Below are positions 9,543 through 18,528 of a stretch of 64,000 nucleotides of DNA, in pieces. The DNA comes from VYFG01 sp965221795 (lineage in GTDB: Bacteria > Pseudomonadota > Gammaproteobacteria > Arenicellales > Poriferihabitantaceae). A model generated the notes under the pieces. It had not been told where the DNA came from. It saw only the letters and a program-made list of their open reading frames with translations, and made no database searches. Within the stretch, counting starts at the first letter, position 1; every line of letters starts with the position of its first letter. The position numbers and the translations under genes are program-made. The stretch spans positions 1,860,001-1,924,000 of the forward strand of contig OZ244914.1 of the NCBI GenBank assembly GCA_965221795.1, in the 5' to 3' direction.

Positions 9543-10082
9543 ATGCAACAGTTCCGAGGCACAACGATCCTGTGTGTCCGCAAGGGTAACCGGGTGGTGA
9601 TCGGTGGTGATGGCCAGGTTTCGATGGGAGATACGGTCATGAAGGGCAATGCCCGCAAGGTGCGTCGTCTGTACCGTGACCAGGTGCTGGCCGGCTTTGC
9701 TGGCGGGACTGCGGATGCATTTACCCTGTTTGAGCGCTTTGAAGGCAAGCTGGAGGAGCATCAGGGCCAATTGGTTCGGGCGGCTGTGGAAATGGCCAAA
9801 GACTGGCGCACCGATCGCATGTTGCGACGGCTGGAAGCCCTGTTGGTGGTGGCCGACCGGGATGCGACCCTGCTCCTGACCGGGAACGGTGATGTCGTGG
9901 AGCCTGAGCAAGGCATTATGGCCATCGGTTCCGGTGGCAACTATGCCAAGGCGGCGGCGCTGGCGCTATTGGCCAATACGGATATGGATGCTCGTCTTGT
10001 GGTCGAGCAGGGGCTTGGCATCGCGGCGGAGATCTGTGTATATACCAATCATAACCTCATCATCGAAGAGCTCGATTTTTGA
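9543..10082 (+). CDS. hslV: HslV, proteasome-like peptidase subunit
   Basis: Catalytic peptidase of the HslUV (ClpYQ) protease in the cytoplasm. After a short propeptide MQQFRG the catalytic N-terminal threonine is exposed (T7 T8 ILCVRKG), as in the longer-leader HslV forms. Conserved GDGQVSMGDTVMKGNARKVRRLY, GFAGGTADAFTLFERFE and KDWRTDRMLRRLEA follow. 179 residues is the family length. The gene ends 7 bp before hslU, so the two are an operon. No heat-shock sigma-32 promoter is evident in the 85-bp gap after sspB. Confidence 0.97.
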   Translation: MQQFRGTTILCVRKGNRVVIGGDGQVSMGDTVMKGNARKVRRLYRDQVLAGFAGGTADAFTLFERFEGKLEEHQGQLVRAAVEMAKDWRTDRMLRRLEALLVVADRDATLLLTGNGDVVEPEQGIMAIGSGGNYAKAAALALLANTDMDARLVVEQGLGIAAEICVYTNHNLIIEELDF

Positions 10083-10089
10083 TTGTCTC

Positions 10090-11415
10090 ATGAGCACTAT
10101 GACGCCACGGGAGATTGTCGAGGAACTCGACAACCACATCATCGGCCAAAAAGAGGCCAAGCGGGCGGTTGCAGTCGCCTTACGGAACCGTTGGCGACGT
10201 ACCCAGGTGGCCGAAGAACTGCGCGCCGAGATCACGCCGAAAAACATTTTGATGATCGGCCCTACCGGGGTCGGAAAAACGGAAATTGCCCGTCGCCTGG
10301 CTCGACTGGCCCGGGCACCCTTCATCAAAGTAGAGGCGACCAAGTTTACGGAGGTCGGCTACGTGGGCCGGGAAGTGGATTCGATCGTCCGTGACCTGGT
10401 TGATATGGCGGTCAAGATGACCCGGGAAGAAGAGATGGACAAGGTTCGCCCCCGGGCTGAAGATGCGGCCGAAGAGCAGGTCCTGGACCTGTTGTTGCCC
10501 CCGGCCCGCGGCAGCGAAGGGGAGCGGCAGGAAGGGGCTGCCAGACAACGGTTTCGCAAGTTGCTGCGAGAAGGGGAATTGGATGATCAGGAGGTGGAGA
10601 TTGAAGTCAGTGGTGCCATTACCGGAGTGGAAATCTTTGCGCCGCCAGGGATGGAGGATATGACCAGCCAACTGCAGGGCATGTTCCAGAATTTGGGGGG
10701 ACAGAAAAAGAAATCCCGTAAAGTGCGAGTCCGGGAAGCACTCAAACTGCTGGTCGAGGAAGAAGCCTCCCGCATGATCAACGACGATGAGATCAAGATG
10801 AATGCGGTGGAACGGGTGGAGCAAAACGGGATTGTCTTCATTGATGAAATCGACAAGATCGTCAGCCGGTCGGCCGGGATGACATCCGGGGCAGAAGTGT
10901 CTCGTGAAGGGGTGCAGCGTGACTTGCTGCCGCTGGTCGAGGGCGCAACGGTTTCCACCAAATACGGCATGGTGAAGACCGATCATGTGCTGTTCATTGC
11001 ATCGGGTGCCTTTCAGTTGGCCAAACCGTCTGACCTGATTCCGGAATTGCAGGGCCGATTGCCCATCCGGGTGGAACTGCGTGCACTGACCAGTGCCGAT
11101 TTCATCCGCATACTCACCGAACCCGATGCGTCCCTCACCGAACAGTATCAAGCCCTGATTGCCACCGAAGGCGTCACGCTGGAATTTACCGAAGATGGTG
11201 TACGACGAATTGCAGAAGTGGCCTGGCAAGTGAACGAAAACACGGAAAACATTGGCGCACGCCGCCTGCATACCGTGATGGAGAGACTGCTGGAAGCGGT
11301 GTCGTTCGAATCGGCTGACATGTCCGGTGGTGAGACCCGAGTCGATGAACAGTATGTGGATAGCCACCTGAAAGAGCTGGTGGAAGACCAGGATCTCTCG
11401 CGTTACATCCTGTAA
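10090..11415 (+). CDS. hslU: HslU, AAA+ ATPase of the HslUV protease
   Basis: A 441-residue unfoldase that feeds substrates to HslV. The start is ATG at 10090 (MSTMTPREIVEELDNHIIGQ); the frame stays open upstream inside hslV, but family alignment fixes this start. Walker A GPTGVGKT is at about residues 57-64, and TEVGYVGREVDSIVRDL, Walker B IVFIDEIDKI and the sensor region follow. The intermediate I-domain lies between them. The C-terminal DLSRYIL is the conserved tail that inserts into HslV pockets. Confidence 0.97.
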   Translation: MSTMTPREIVEELDNHIIGQKEAKRAVAVALRNRWRRTQVAEELRAEITPKNILMIGPTGVGKTEIARRLARLARAPFIKVEATKFTEVGYVGREVDSIVRDLVDMAVKMTREEEMDKVRPRAEDAAEEQVLDLLLPPARGSEGERQEGAARQRFRKLLREGELDDQEVEIEVSGAITGVEIFAPPGMEDMTSQLQGMFQNLGGQKKKSRKVRVREALKLLVEEEASRMINDDEIKMNAVERVEQNGIVFIDEIDKIVSRSAGMTSGAEVSREGVQRDLLPLVEGATVSTKYGMVKTDHVLFIASGAFQLAKPSDLIPELQGRLPIRVELRALTSADFIRILTEPDASLTEQYQALIATEGVTLEFTEDGVRRIAEVAWQVNENTENIGARRLHTVMERLLEAVSFESADMSGGETRVDEQYVDSHLKELVEDQDLSRYIL

Positions 11416-11435
11416 GCAGGATCGGGGCGGCCGCC

Positions 11436-12233
11436 ATGTGGACCGCGATGGCGATATGCAGACTGGTCCTGATGTTACCTGTGATCCTGGCCGGGGTCGC
11501 CCTGAGCCTGTGGGTCCCGTCCATGTCGACTGCCACCTACCGCCGAATGGCAGCCATCTGGTATCGCACCATGCTGGTCCTTACGGGAATCCGCATACGC
11601 TACCGGGATGGGGTAGGATCGGGTACTGTGCTGATGGTCAGTAACCATGTTTCGTGGGCGGATATCCTGGTGCTGGGTGCGCGCTGGCCATTTACCTTTC
11701 TGGCCATGCATGAAGTCGGCGGATGGCCCGTAATCGGCTGGCTTGCCCGGCAGGTTGGCACCTTGTTCATTGATCGTGGTCGGGGGGCACCGGGTGCGAT
11801 CCGTCAGGTGACCGAGACACTGCAATCCGGCGAATCAGTGATCCTCTTTCCGGAAGGTCGGACTTCGCCCGGGAATGAGATTCGGCGGTTTCATCCGCGC
11901 ATTTTTCAGGCGGCCGTGAATGCCGGGGTCCCGGTACAACCGATCGCGCTGGTTTATCAGGACAGCGGGGTGGGCCCTGGAGCCGGCACCCGGGCTACCT
12001 TTGCGGACGGGGCTGGGTTTCTGGCCAGCCTGTGGCGTACCTTGGCCGGCCCCCGTGTGACCGTGGATGTGGTCGTGTGTAGTCTGGTTGGACCGATGGC
12101 TGACCGCGATCTGCTGGCAAAAGCTGCCCGGGAGGGGATTCGGGCCCATCTGGCCTTGCAGGATCCGGGTTCCGGCGCGGACTCCGGCAGCGAGACCCGC
12201 CTGGAGTTCCATGATTTGGACCGGCAACCATGA
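11436..12233 (+). CDS. 1-acyl-sn-glycerol-3-phosphate acyltransferase (PlsC-like)
   Basis: A 265-residue membrane-associated acyltransferase of phospholipid synthesis. The catalytic HX4D box is in SNHVSWADILVLG (about residues 69-79) and the substrate-binding box is LFPEGRTSPG (about 137-146). A hydrophobic N-terminal segment (CRLVLMLPVILAGVALSLWV) anchors it. It follows hslU by 20 bp. It may add the second acyl chain to lysophosphatidate, but other lysolipid acyltransferases share these motifs. Confidence 0.85.
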   Translation: MWTAMAICRLVLMLPVILAGVALSLWVPSMSTATYRRMAAIWYRTMLVLTGIRIRYRDGVGSGTVLMVSNHVSWADILVLGARWPFTFLAMHEVGGWPVIGWLARQVGTLFIDRGRGAPGAIRQVTETLQSGESVILFPEGRTSPGNEIRRFHPRIFQAAVNAGVPVQPIALVYQDSGVGPGAGTRATFADGAGFLASLWRTLAGPRVTVDVVVCSLVGPMADRDLLAKAAREGIRAHLALQDPGSGADSGSETRLEFHDLDRQP

Positions 12234-12349
12234 GGAAATGGCGTCCTGTTGCGGTGGCCTTTCCGGCGGTCCGGGTGTCGACCGAGGACAGCCGACACTC
12301 CTGTGCTTTCGTATGCCGTTTCCGAATCCGATGGGAACTTTCCGAAAAG

Positions 12350-12376
12350 TTAGCACTCATAATAGAAGAGTGCTAA
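12350..12376 (+). promoter_or_regulatory. CIRCE operator (HrcA site) upstream of rpoH
   Basis: A perfect copy of the CIRCE inverted repeat: arm TTAGCACTC at 12350-12358, nine bases of spacer, arm GAGTGCTAA at 12368-12376. The spacer contains CATAAT/ATAATA, which could serve as a sigma-70 -10 element, so a bound repressor would block the promoter. It lies 38 bp before the rpoH start codon. CIRCE is bound by HrcA, normally at groESL or the hrcA-grpE-dnaK operon; control of rpoH is inferred from position. Confidence 0.9.
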
Positions 12377-12414
12377 AATGTATCCAGCTAACAGAGCTTC
12401 CACAGGAGAGTGAC

Positions 12415-13275
12415 ATGACCAAGAGTTTGCCTATTCCGGTGACAGTGCCGACGGGTGACAATCTGAGCAATTATATCGCTGCCGTCAATGCGGCACCCAT
12501 TTTGAGTGCGGAGAATGAGCGCGAGCTCGCCATCCGTTACCATGAACATGGAGACCTTGAGGCAGCAAAAGAATTGGTCCTTTCCCATTTGCGGCATGTG
12601 GTTAAGGTAGCCCGAGGTTTCATGGGATATGGGCTGCCCCTTACTGATCTGATCCAGGAAGGCAGTATTGGTCTGATGAAGGCAGTAAAGCGTTTTGATG
12701 CCCGTCGGGATATACGCCTGGTTTCGTTTGCCGTACACTGGATTCGGGCGGAAATCTATGACTACGTATTGCGCAACTGGCGCATGGTCAAGGTGGCCAC
12801 AACAAAATCCCAGCGTAAGCTGTTTTTCAACCTGAGGAAATCCCGTGCCAAGTTGGGCTGGATGAAAGATTCCGAAGTCCAGAAGCTGGCGGAGGATCTG
12901 ATGGTCGAAACCGATACCGTGCGGGAAATGGAATCCCGTTTGAGCGGTGGCGATGTTTCCTTCGACGCCACGCGGGAACAGGACGAGGGGGATATGGGAT
13001 ATCAAGCCCCTGCCGAGCATATTGGTGATACCCGTTATGATCCGGCCAGGGTGATCAGTGAGTCCCAGCAGGCCCGCCTGCATCAGCAGCAGCTTACGAC
13101 TGCCCTGCAAACCCTGGATGACCGTAGCAAGGATATTGTCCTTCGTCGCTGGTTGAGCGAAAACAAACCCACACTCCATGATCTGGCGGATGAATATGGG
13201 GTCTCTGCCGAACGGATTCGCCAGATCGAGAAAAAGGCGATGGAAAAAATGCGAGTCTCTATTGAGGCGGCCTGA
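12415..13275 (+). CDS. rpoH: Heat-shock sigma factor sigma-32
   Basis: A 286-residue sigma-70-family factor of the RpoH type. The ATG at 12415 has an AGGAG ribosome site seven bases upstream; the frame is open further upstream but homology begins here (MTKSLPIPVTVPTGDNLSNYI). Region 2 reads DLIQEGSIGLMKAVKRFDARRDIRLVSFAVHWIRAEI. The RpoH box is present (region 2.4/3: NWRMVKVATTKSQRKLFFNLRKSR, the QRKLFFNLR signature). Region 4 is an HTH (LHDLADEYGVSAERIRQIEKKAMEKM). It directs transcription of chaperones and proteases, presumably including hslVU nearby. The CIRCE operator upstream implies repression by HrcA. Confidence 0.97.
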   Translation: MTKSLPIPVTVPTGDNLSNYIAAVNAAPILSAENERELAIRYHEHGDLEAAKELVLSHLRHVVKVARGFMGYGLPLTDLIQEGSIGLMKAVKRFDARRDIRLVSFAVHWIRAEIYDYVLRNWRMVKVATTKSQRKLFFNLRKSRAKLGWMKDSEVQKLAEDLMVETDTVREMESRLSGGDVSFDATREQDEGDMGYQAPAEHIGDTRYDPARVISESQQARLHQQQLTTALQTLDDRSKDIVLRRWLSENKPTLHDLADEYGVSAERIRQIEKKAMEKMRVSIEAA

Positions 13276-13294
13276 TCATTCTCGGTTCATTTTT

Positions 13295-13323
13295 CCAAAA
13301 GGCCCCTTCGAGGGGCCTTTTGG
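13295..13323 (+). terminator. Rho-independent terminator after rpoH
   Basis: A perfect 13-bp stem with a three-base loop: CCAAAAGGCCCCT, TCG, AGGGGCCTTTTGG. The GC core is flanked by an A-run on the left and T-run on the right, 20 bp after the rpoH stop. It may act in both directions. Confidence 0.88.
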
Positions 13324-13519
13324 GTGACAAGGAGATGGTGGCATCGGTTGGCGGAGCCTGTCTTCTGCCTGACAGTCCCGTGGAGAATCTGCGATGCATA
13401 TGAGCATGGACTTCAGGATAGTGAAGTCGATGCTGGTTATGGTAACGGATGATGAGACTGTTATTTGGCCGCAAATGGCTGCTATCATACCGGCAAACAA
13501 TGCCTTGTAGGCTGCAGTG

Positions 13520-15205
13520 ATGTTACACCCGCAACCCATCCCCTCCGTTACCAAACGGCCGCCCGAGCAGGTGATGCGACTGCAGCGAATGGGGGCATTC
13601 CACCAGACACGCCTGAGTTTCATGCGGGCATTACTCCGACAAATCCGTCGTGAGTCCTGGACCTTCGCCCGAACCGTATGGGAGATCGATGACGAAGGGG
13701 TAGGGGTTGCGATCTACCAAGCCTGTAGTCTTGCACACACCTACAGCCTGGTCTGTTTTGCCCATGACCTGCCGGTAGAAAAGCGCTCTGATCGAGTCAT
13801 TGCCGACGCATGGGATGCGACCTTTGCACTGTTCGACGGAGTGCCGGCCCAGACGGACATTGAACGCATGGCTCGGAATGTGCCGCTGCAGGAGGCTGGC
13901 CATTGTACGGAATCGGAACTGGTCCTTGCGCGAGCCAATCGAAGTGTACGGTTGTTCGCCCATGTGGTGGATCGTCTGGCGGAAGGCCATCAGCCTGATC
14001 CGGAATTCATGCAACAGGTGGGATACCTGATGCGCACTACGGCGGTCTATGGCAATGGAAAATTCGGCCTGGGAGACCGCGAACGCATTGCCCAACGACC
14101 GGAATTTGTCGGGGCCTTCCGGGCCGAGTTGCTTGCCGTCTGGCTGATTCGTTGGTTCACGGTGGATATCGTGGAACATCTCGCCCGAGTCCGCAGCCCT
14201 GCCACTGCTGTGCCCATGGAACCGGAGGTCCGTGCGATGTTGGGGGTTGGCAACTCCACTGGATTGGGGATGGCACCGTTTCTGGTTACTCATCCCGGGT
14301 TGCTTCATAGCTGGATTGATGCCCGGGAGACCGCATTGATGCGGGTGCGCCATCTGGCCGCCGCGGACAGCACTACCGGGAAAATATTCCACGAGACGCT
14401 GGCTCGGGTCCGCAAGGACCTTCATTGGTGGCAGACGAATGATTCTCGTCAGAGGTCTCGGATCCGGGATTTGCACACCGACCTGATCCGGCTTGAGACC
14501 TATCTGGAAAGTGGGGTATTGGCCCAATCGACTCCCTGGGACCAGCTGATCCGATGGTCGGAGACACACCTCACTCTGGAAGGTCAGGAGTTGCTGGTAT
14601 CCCTGGTGATTGAGCCTCATGGCGCACTGGTGGATGATCTCGCTGACCAAATGGCACTGGATGAACTCCCACTGGCTGCGGTGGATGGTACGATGCGGGT
14701 CGACCAAGCCCGGGCCTTGCTGCGGACCCATTACGACTGGGCGTTGGACATCGACTTCCAATCCCGTGATGCGATCGCGCGATTCTGGTATGTGTCGGAG
14801 GAAAAGCTCGAACCCCGTTTGGGGGAGCGTGATCAGGAGCCGGGAGCGGAGCAGGAGCAGCCACTGGCCTTTGGTTGGGAAATGCAGCGACTTTTGCAGG
14901 ATCTGGACAAGGTGCCTGGTGAAGAATCAATGGCGGCATTTCTCATGGCGAATCCCGAGTACCGCAGTGCCGTACGCCGGCTGCAGTTGGTTCAGCGGAT
15001 GCCCTATGCGGAAATCCAGGATAATCTGATCGCGGCCGACATGGTGCCCATCGACCTGTTGCGGTGCAAGCTGTCATTTTTTGGGGCAACCCGTTTTGAT
15101 CCGAAATCGGACCGCTGGGTCCGGATCGCCATGTACCAGAACGCCCCGTATCCGGATACACTGTATGAAGCCCCCGCAGATGACTGGATCTATCCGGCCC
15201 TGTGA
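13520..15205 (+). CDS. Hypothetical protein, 561 aa, paired with DUF3726 gene
   Basis: No function recognised. This is a soluble, mainly helical protein without signal peptide or membrane segments. It begins MLHPQPIPSVTKRPPEQVMRLQ (ATG 13520; a GTG one codon earlier is possible). Distinctive stretches are WEIDDEGVGVAIYQACS, YLMRTTAVYGNGKFGLGDRE (about residues 173-192) and the C-terminal APYPDTLYEAPADDWIYPAL. The gene ends 12 bp before the DUF3726 gene, so the two are an operon, and the pairing is the main clue to its role. The long rigid architecture could suit an enzyme or scaffold. No catalytic motif is claimed. Confidence 0.8.
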   Translation: MLHPQPIPSVTKRPPEQVMRLQRMGAFHQTRLSFMRALLRQIRRESWTFARTVWEIDDEGVGVAIYQACSLAHTYSLVCFAHDLPVEKRSDRVIADAWDATFALFDGVPAQTDIERMARNVPLQEAGHCTESELVLARANRSVRLFAHVVDRLAEGHQPDPEFMQQVGYLMRTTAVYGNGKFGLGDRERIAQRPEFVGAFRAELLAVWLIRWFTVDIVEHLARVRSPATAVPMEPEVRAMLGVGNSTGLGMAPFLVTHPGLLHSWIDARETALMRVRHLAAADSTTGKIFHETLARVRKDLHWWQTNDSRQRSRIRDLHTDLIRLETYLESGVLAQSTPWDQLIRWSETHLTLEGQELLVSLVIEPHGALVDDLADQMALDELPLAAVDGTMRVDQARALLRTHYDWALDIDFQSRDAIARFWYVSEEKLEPRLGERDQEPGAEQEQPLAFGWEMQRLLQDLDKVPGEESMAAFLMANPEYRSAVRRLQLVQRMPYAEIQDNLIAADMVPIDLLRCKLSFFGATRFDPKSDRWVRIAMYQNAPYPDTLYEAPADDWIYPAL

Positions 15206-15217
15206 AGGAGAGGGCGT

Positions 15218-15886
15218 GTGGGTCTTTCCCTCAATGAGATCGAACTCACTGGTCGGAAAGCCGTTCGGGGTGCGGGGTTGCCCTGGGGGCTGGCGGAAGA
15301 TGCTGGTCGGGCTGTCCGGTGGCTGGAAATGGTGGGGCTGCCCGGCATGGCGTGGCTGGCGGGCTTGTTGGTTCGGACTGACTACAAGTGTCTTGATGAC
15401 TGGCGGGTAAGGGTGTTGCCGACCGGATGGGGCAATGTCTCCGGGTTGCTTTCTCCTCTGGTCGTCGGCCCCAGCCTGTCGGATAGTGTACCCCTCTGCC
15501 GACAACAGAACCAGTCGACGATTACATTACAGGCGGTCACCTGCCCGCAGCTATGTGCCGGATATCTCGGCATCACCTCCCTTCAGACCGGTATTCCCGT
15601 GACCCTGTTATGGTCCCATGGTTCGGTCCATGTGGAGGGAGATCGAGTCTGGTATGACGGGATGCAAGGACCTGATCTGGATGAGCACTCCTATGACTTG
15701 ACGGTCGATCTTCGGCCTCCGGATCGGTTGGCCCATAGTACGCTGGGGATTGCCCGGCTGGGCTCCAGAGCGGTGAACGACCAGGTGTTGGGGGTGCTGG
15801 AGGCACTGGCTCGCCGGACCTATGTGAAGAATACGGACATGTCCCGCTTGTCCGGTGCCGGTGCCGGGCTCCACGACTCCGACTGA
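15218..15886 (+). CDS. DUF3726 family protein
   Basis: A 222-residue protein whose N-terminus (VSLNEIE-like: GLSLNEIELTGRKAVRGAGLPWGLAEDAGRAVRWLE) matches the conserved opening of DUF3726 proteins as I recall it. No catalytic residues are known to me for this family. A later part (LEALARRTYVKNTDMSRLSGAGAGLHDSD) contains a conserved C-terminal SRLSGAGAG motif that looks like a phosphate- or nucleotide-contacting loop, though this is only an impression. The start is GTG at 15218. It is translated 12 bp after the 561-aa unknown gene and probably forms a functional pair with it. Confidence 0.75.
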   Translation: MGLSLNEIELTGRKAVRGAGLPWGLAEDAGRAVRWLEMVGLPGMAWLAGLLVRTDYKCLDDWRVRVLPTGWGNVSGLLSPLVVGPSLSDSVPLCRQQNQSTITLQAVTCPQLCAGYLGITSLQTGIPVTLLWSHGSVHVEGDRVWYDGMQGPDLDEHSYDLTVDLRPPDRLAHSTLGIARLGSRAVNDQVLGVLEALARRTYVKNTDMSRLSGAGAGLHDSD

Positions 15887-15966
15887 GTGGTCAGACGGCC
15901 TGGCATGCCATGCGGGGCCCTCGACTCCCGAAGGACGGGATACCGGAATGGGAGGCCGTGGTGCGA

Positions 15967-16527
15967 TCAGGCTCGCTCGACATATTGCCCGGTTTCGGTG
16001 TTCACTCTGACCTTTTCCCCGGCATGGATGAACGGGGGAACAGTCAGTTTGTATCCGGTTTCCAGTATGGCTGGCTTGCTGCTGCCAGCGGCGGTCTGGC
16101 CTTTGACTACGGCCTCGGTTTCCACCACTTCCAGCACCACATTGGCAGGCAACTCCACACCGATGGGGACGTCATTGTGGAAGTTGACCTGCACCTCGAC
16201 ATTGGGAAGCAGAAAAGGGGTTGCGGCTTCGAGTTCCTCGGCTTGCAGGGTGAGCTGTTCATAGGTTTCGTTGTCCATGAAGATGTACGCATCGCCATCA
16301 CTGTACAGGTATTGCATCTGACGGGGTTCCACATGCGCTCGTTCCAGTTTGTCCTCCGAACGAAACCGTTCGTTCAGCTTGGTGCCTTCGGCGATGGATT
16401 TCATTTCCAGTTGGACAAAGGCACCGCCTTTTCCAGGCTTGACGTGATTTTTCTTCAATACGCGCCAGAGCTTGCCCTGATGCTCCAGCAGGTTGCCTAC
16501 ATGGACTTCAAATGCTGATATTTTCAT
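15967..16527 (-). CDS. efp: Elongation factor P
   Basis: A 186-residue translation factor that relieves ribosome stalling at polyproline. The domain I loop VKPGKGGAFVQL carries the conserved lysine at residue 33, the position that is modified (lysylated or otherwise) in many bacteria. The oligonucleotide-binding domains II/III include YLYSDGDAYIFMDNETYEQ and GVELPANVVLEVVETEAVVKGQTAAGSSKPAILETG, typical of EF-P. I chose ATG 16527 over the TTG one codon upstream because of the GGAGGG ribosome site. It is divergent from uvrC with an 88-bp gap. Confidence 0.96.
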   Translation of the reverse strand: MKISAFEVHVGNLLEHQGKLWRVLKKNHVKPGKGGAFVQLEMKSIAEGTKLNERFRSEDKLERAHVEPRQMQYLYSDGDAYIFMDNETYEQLTLQAEELEAATPFLLPNVEVQVNFHNDVPIGVELPANVVLEVVETEAVVKGQTAAGSSKPAILETGYKLTVPPFIHAGEKVRVNTETGQYVERA

Positions 16528-16615
16528 CAATACCCTCCCAACAAGCGAAAAGAGGCGCGATTGTAGGCGATAATCGGGAGACAGTACATGTGTTTGGGAT
16601 CCCCGTTAGGCCAGC

Positions 16616-18439
16616 ATGGTTGCAGAGCCCGAATTTGACCCAGAAGAGTTCCTGACCTCGGTATCCGAGATGCCTGGGGTGTACCTTTTCTATGATGCAG
16701 ACGGTACGGCACTTTACATCGGCAAGGCCGCCAATCTCAAAAAACGGGTCGCAAGCTACTTTCGCAAATCCGGCCTCAGCTCCCGGATTCGGCTCATGGT
16801 TTCCAAAATCCGCCATGCGGAAACCCAGCAAACCCGTACCGAAAGTGAAGCCCTGTTGCTGGAAAACAACCTCATCAAGCACCATCGACCTCGCTACAAT
16901 GTATTGCTCATGGATGATAAGAGCTACCCTCATATCCGGCTCATTGACCACGACCAATACCCTCGATTCGTGTTTTACCGAGGTCGACGAACCCAGCCGG
17001 GAAAATACTTTGGACCCTATCCGGGGGTTGGAGCCGTACGGGATATGCTGGCCCATGTCCACAAAATTTTCCGTCTGCGACAATGCAATGATGCCACGTT
17101 TCGCAATCGGTCCCGGCCCTGCCTGCAATACCAGATCAAGCGTTGCAGTGGACCCTGCGTGGGGTTGATTTCCCGAGAAGATTATCTTGAGGATGTCCGT
17201 CAGGCGGAAGCCATGGTATCGGGAAGGGATACTCACTTGCTGGAACTGTTATCCACGCGCATGGAAGAGGCATCGTCCCGGTTGGAATTTGAGCAGGCTG
17301 CGGAATACCGGGACCGGATTGCGCGGCTGCAACGGTTGCAGGAACACCAATATGTCGATAATCAGGGCACTGATGCGGATATTGTAGTCATTGTGCTGGA
17401 ATCCGGCACACTTTGCTTCGGTATTGTGTCGATTCGTGGGGGGCGCAACTTGGGAGGATGCTTTCATATTCAGCCCAACCCCCTGGATCAGCAACCGGAA
17501 GTGCTTCTGGAAGCGTTCCTGCCACAGAATTACCTGGGCGGGACGATTCCCGGGGAAATCTTGCTCAGTCATTCCATTGCTGGCCGGATTTCCTTGCAGC
17601 AGGTGCTGTCGATGGAAGCCGGGTTTCGGGTGCAAATCCGGAGCCGATGCCGTGCTACCCGAGCCCGCTGGATTGAAAGCGCCAAGATCAATGCGCGTGA
17701 CCGGTTGCGCACATACCTCAACCGGCATAGCCAGCTGACCCAGCAGTTTGATGCCTTGTCGGCACTGATTGGCCAAGGGGAGCCACTGCATCGAATCGAA
17801 TGTTTTGACATCAGCCATACCCAAGGGAACCAGACGGTCGCTTCCTGCGTCGTATTCGATGACCAGGGACCGGTCAAGTCCGACTACCGCAAATTCAACA
17901 TTGGCGAGATCCGGGGAGGCGATGACTATGCCGCCATGGAGCAGGCGTTATATCGGCGCTATCGTCGGGTATTGGAAGAGGACGGCAAGTTACCCGAGCT
18001 GATTATGGTGGACGGTGGCAAGGGGCAACTGGCCGTAGCGAACCGGGTGATGGAGGAACTACAACTGGCCGAACAGATATTGCTGATGGGGGTGTCCAAG
18101 GGTCCTGAACGCCGGGCGGGGGAAGAGCAACTCCATTTGCCAGGGTGCAGGGCACCCATTGTACCCGGGAGTACCTCTCCGGTCTCCCATCTGGTGCAAC
18201 GGATTCGGGATGAAGCCCACCGGTTTGCCATTACCGGCCACCGCAGCCGTCGTGACAAGGCGCGCACGCGCTCAGCACTGGAGGAGATCGACGGAGTGGG
18301 TGCCAGAAGGCGGCGGGATCTGTTACGGCACTTCGGTGGTATCAGTGAGGTGCAGCGGGCAGGGATTGAGGAACTGGTCCGGGTACCGGGGATTAGTCAG
18401 AAACTGGCAGAACGCATATATAATCAGTTCCATCACTGA
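16616..18439 (+). CDS. uvrC: Excinuclease ABC subunit C
   Basis: A 607-residue dual-incision endonuclease of nucleotide excision repair. The N-terminal GIY-YIG domain (GVYLFYDADGTALYIGKAANLKKRV, about residues 21-45) makes the 3' cut. A central UVR motif follows (LLSTRMEEASSRLEFEQAAEYRDRI, about 208-232). The RNase H-like C-terminal nuclease has IECFDISHTQG and LIMVDGGKGQL, and there is a terminal helix-hairpin-helix pair. Length is normal. It is followed by pgsA and three tRNA genes, as in E. coli uvrC-pgsA-glyW-cysT-leuZ. Confidence 0.97.
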   Translation: MVAEPEFDPEEFLTSVSEMPGVYLFYDADGTALYIGKAANLKKRVASYFRKSGLSSRIRLMVSKIRHAETQQTRTESEALLLENNLIKHHRPRYNVLLMDDKSYPHIRLIDHDQYPRFVFYRGRRTQPGKYFGPYPGVGAVRDMLAHVHKIFRLRQCNDATFRNRSRPCLQYQIKRCSGPCVGLISREDYLEDVRQAEAMVSGRDTHLLELLSTRMEEASSRLEFEQAAEYRDRIARLQRLQEHQYVDNQGTDADIVVIVLESGTLCFGIVSIRGGRNLGGCFHIQPNPLDQQPEVLLEAFLPQNYLGGTIPGEILLSHSIAGRISLQQVLSMEAGFRVQIRSRCRATRARWIESAKINARDRLRTYLNRHSQLTQQFDALSALIGQGEPLHRIECFDISHTQGNQTVASCVVFDDQGPVKSDYRKFNIGEIRGGDDYAAMEQALYRRYRRVLEEDGKLPELIMVDGGKGQLAVANRVMEELQLAEQILLMGVSKGPERRAGEEQLHLPGCRAPIVPGSTSPVSHLVQRIRDEAHRFAITGHRSRRDKARTRSALEEIDGVGARRRRDLLRHFGGISEVQRAGIEELVRVPGISQKLAERIYNQFHH

Positions 18440-18528
18440 ATCATTGATCCGGTTTGTCACGATACCCTGCCGAATCGGGGAATGCATGACGGAGCCTACT
18501 TGCCCGCGATGTGGCCGCTGAACTGTTT

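Noticed and set aside
10180..11367. 395-codon minus-strand ORF opposite hslU
   Set aside because: Exact antisense shadow of the well-supported hslU gene.
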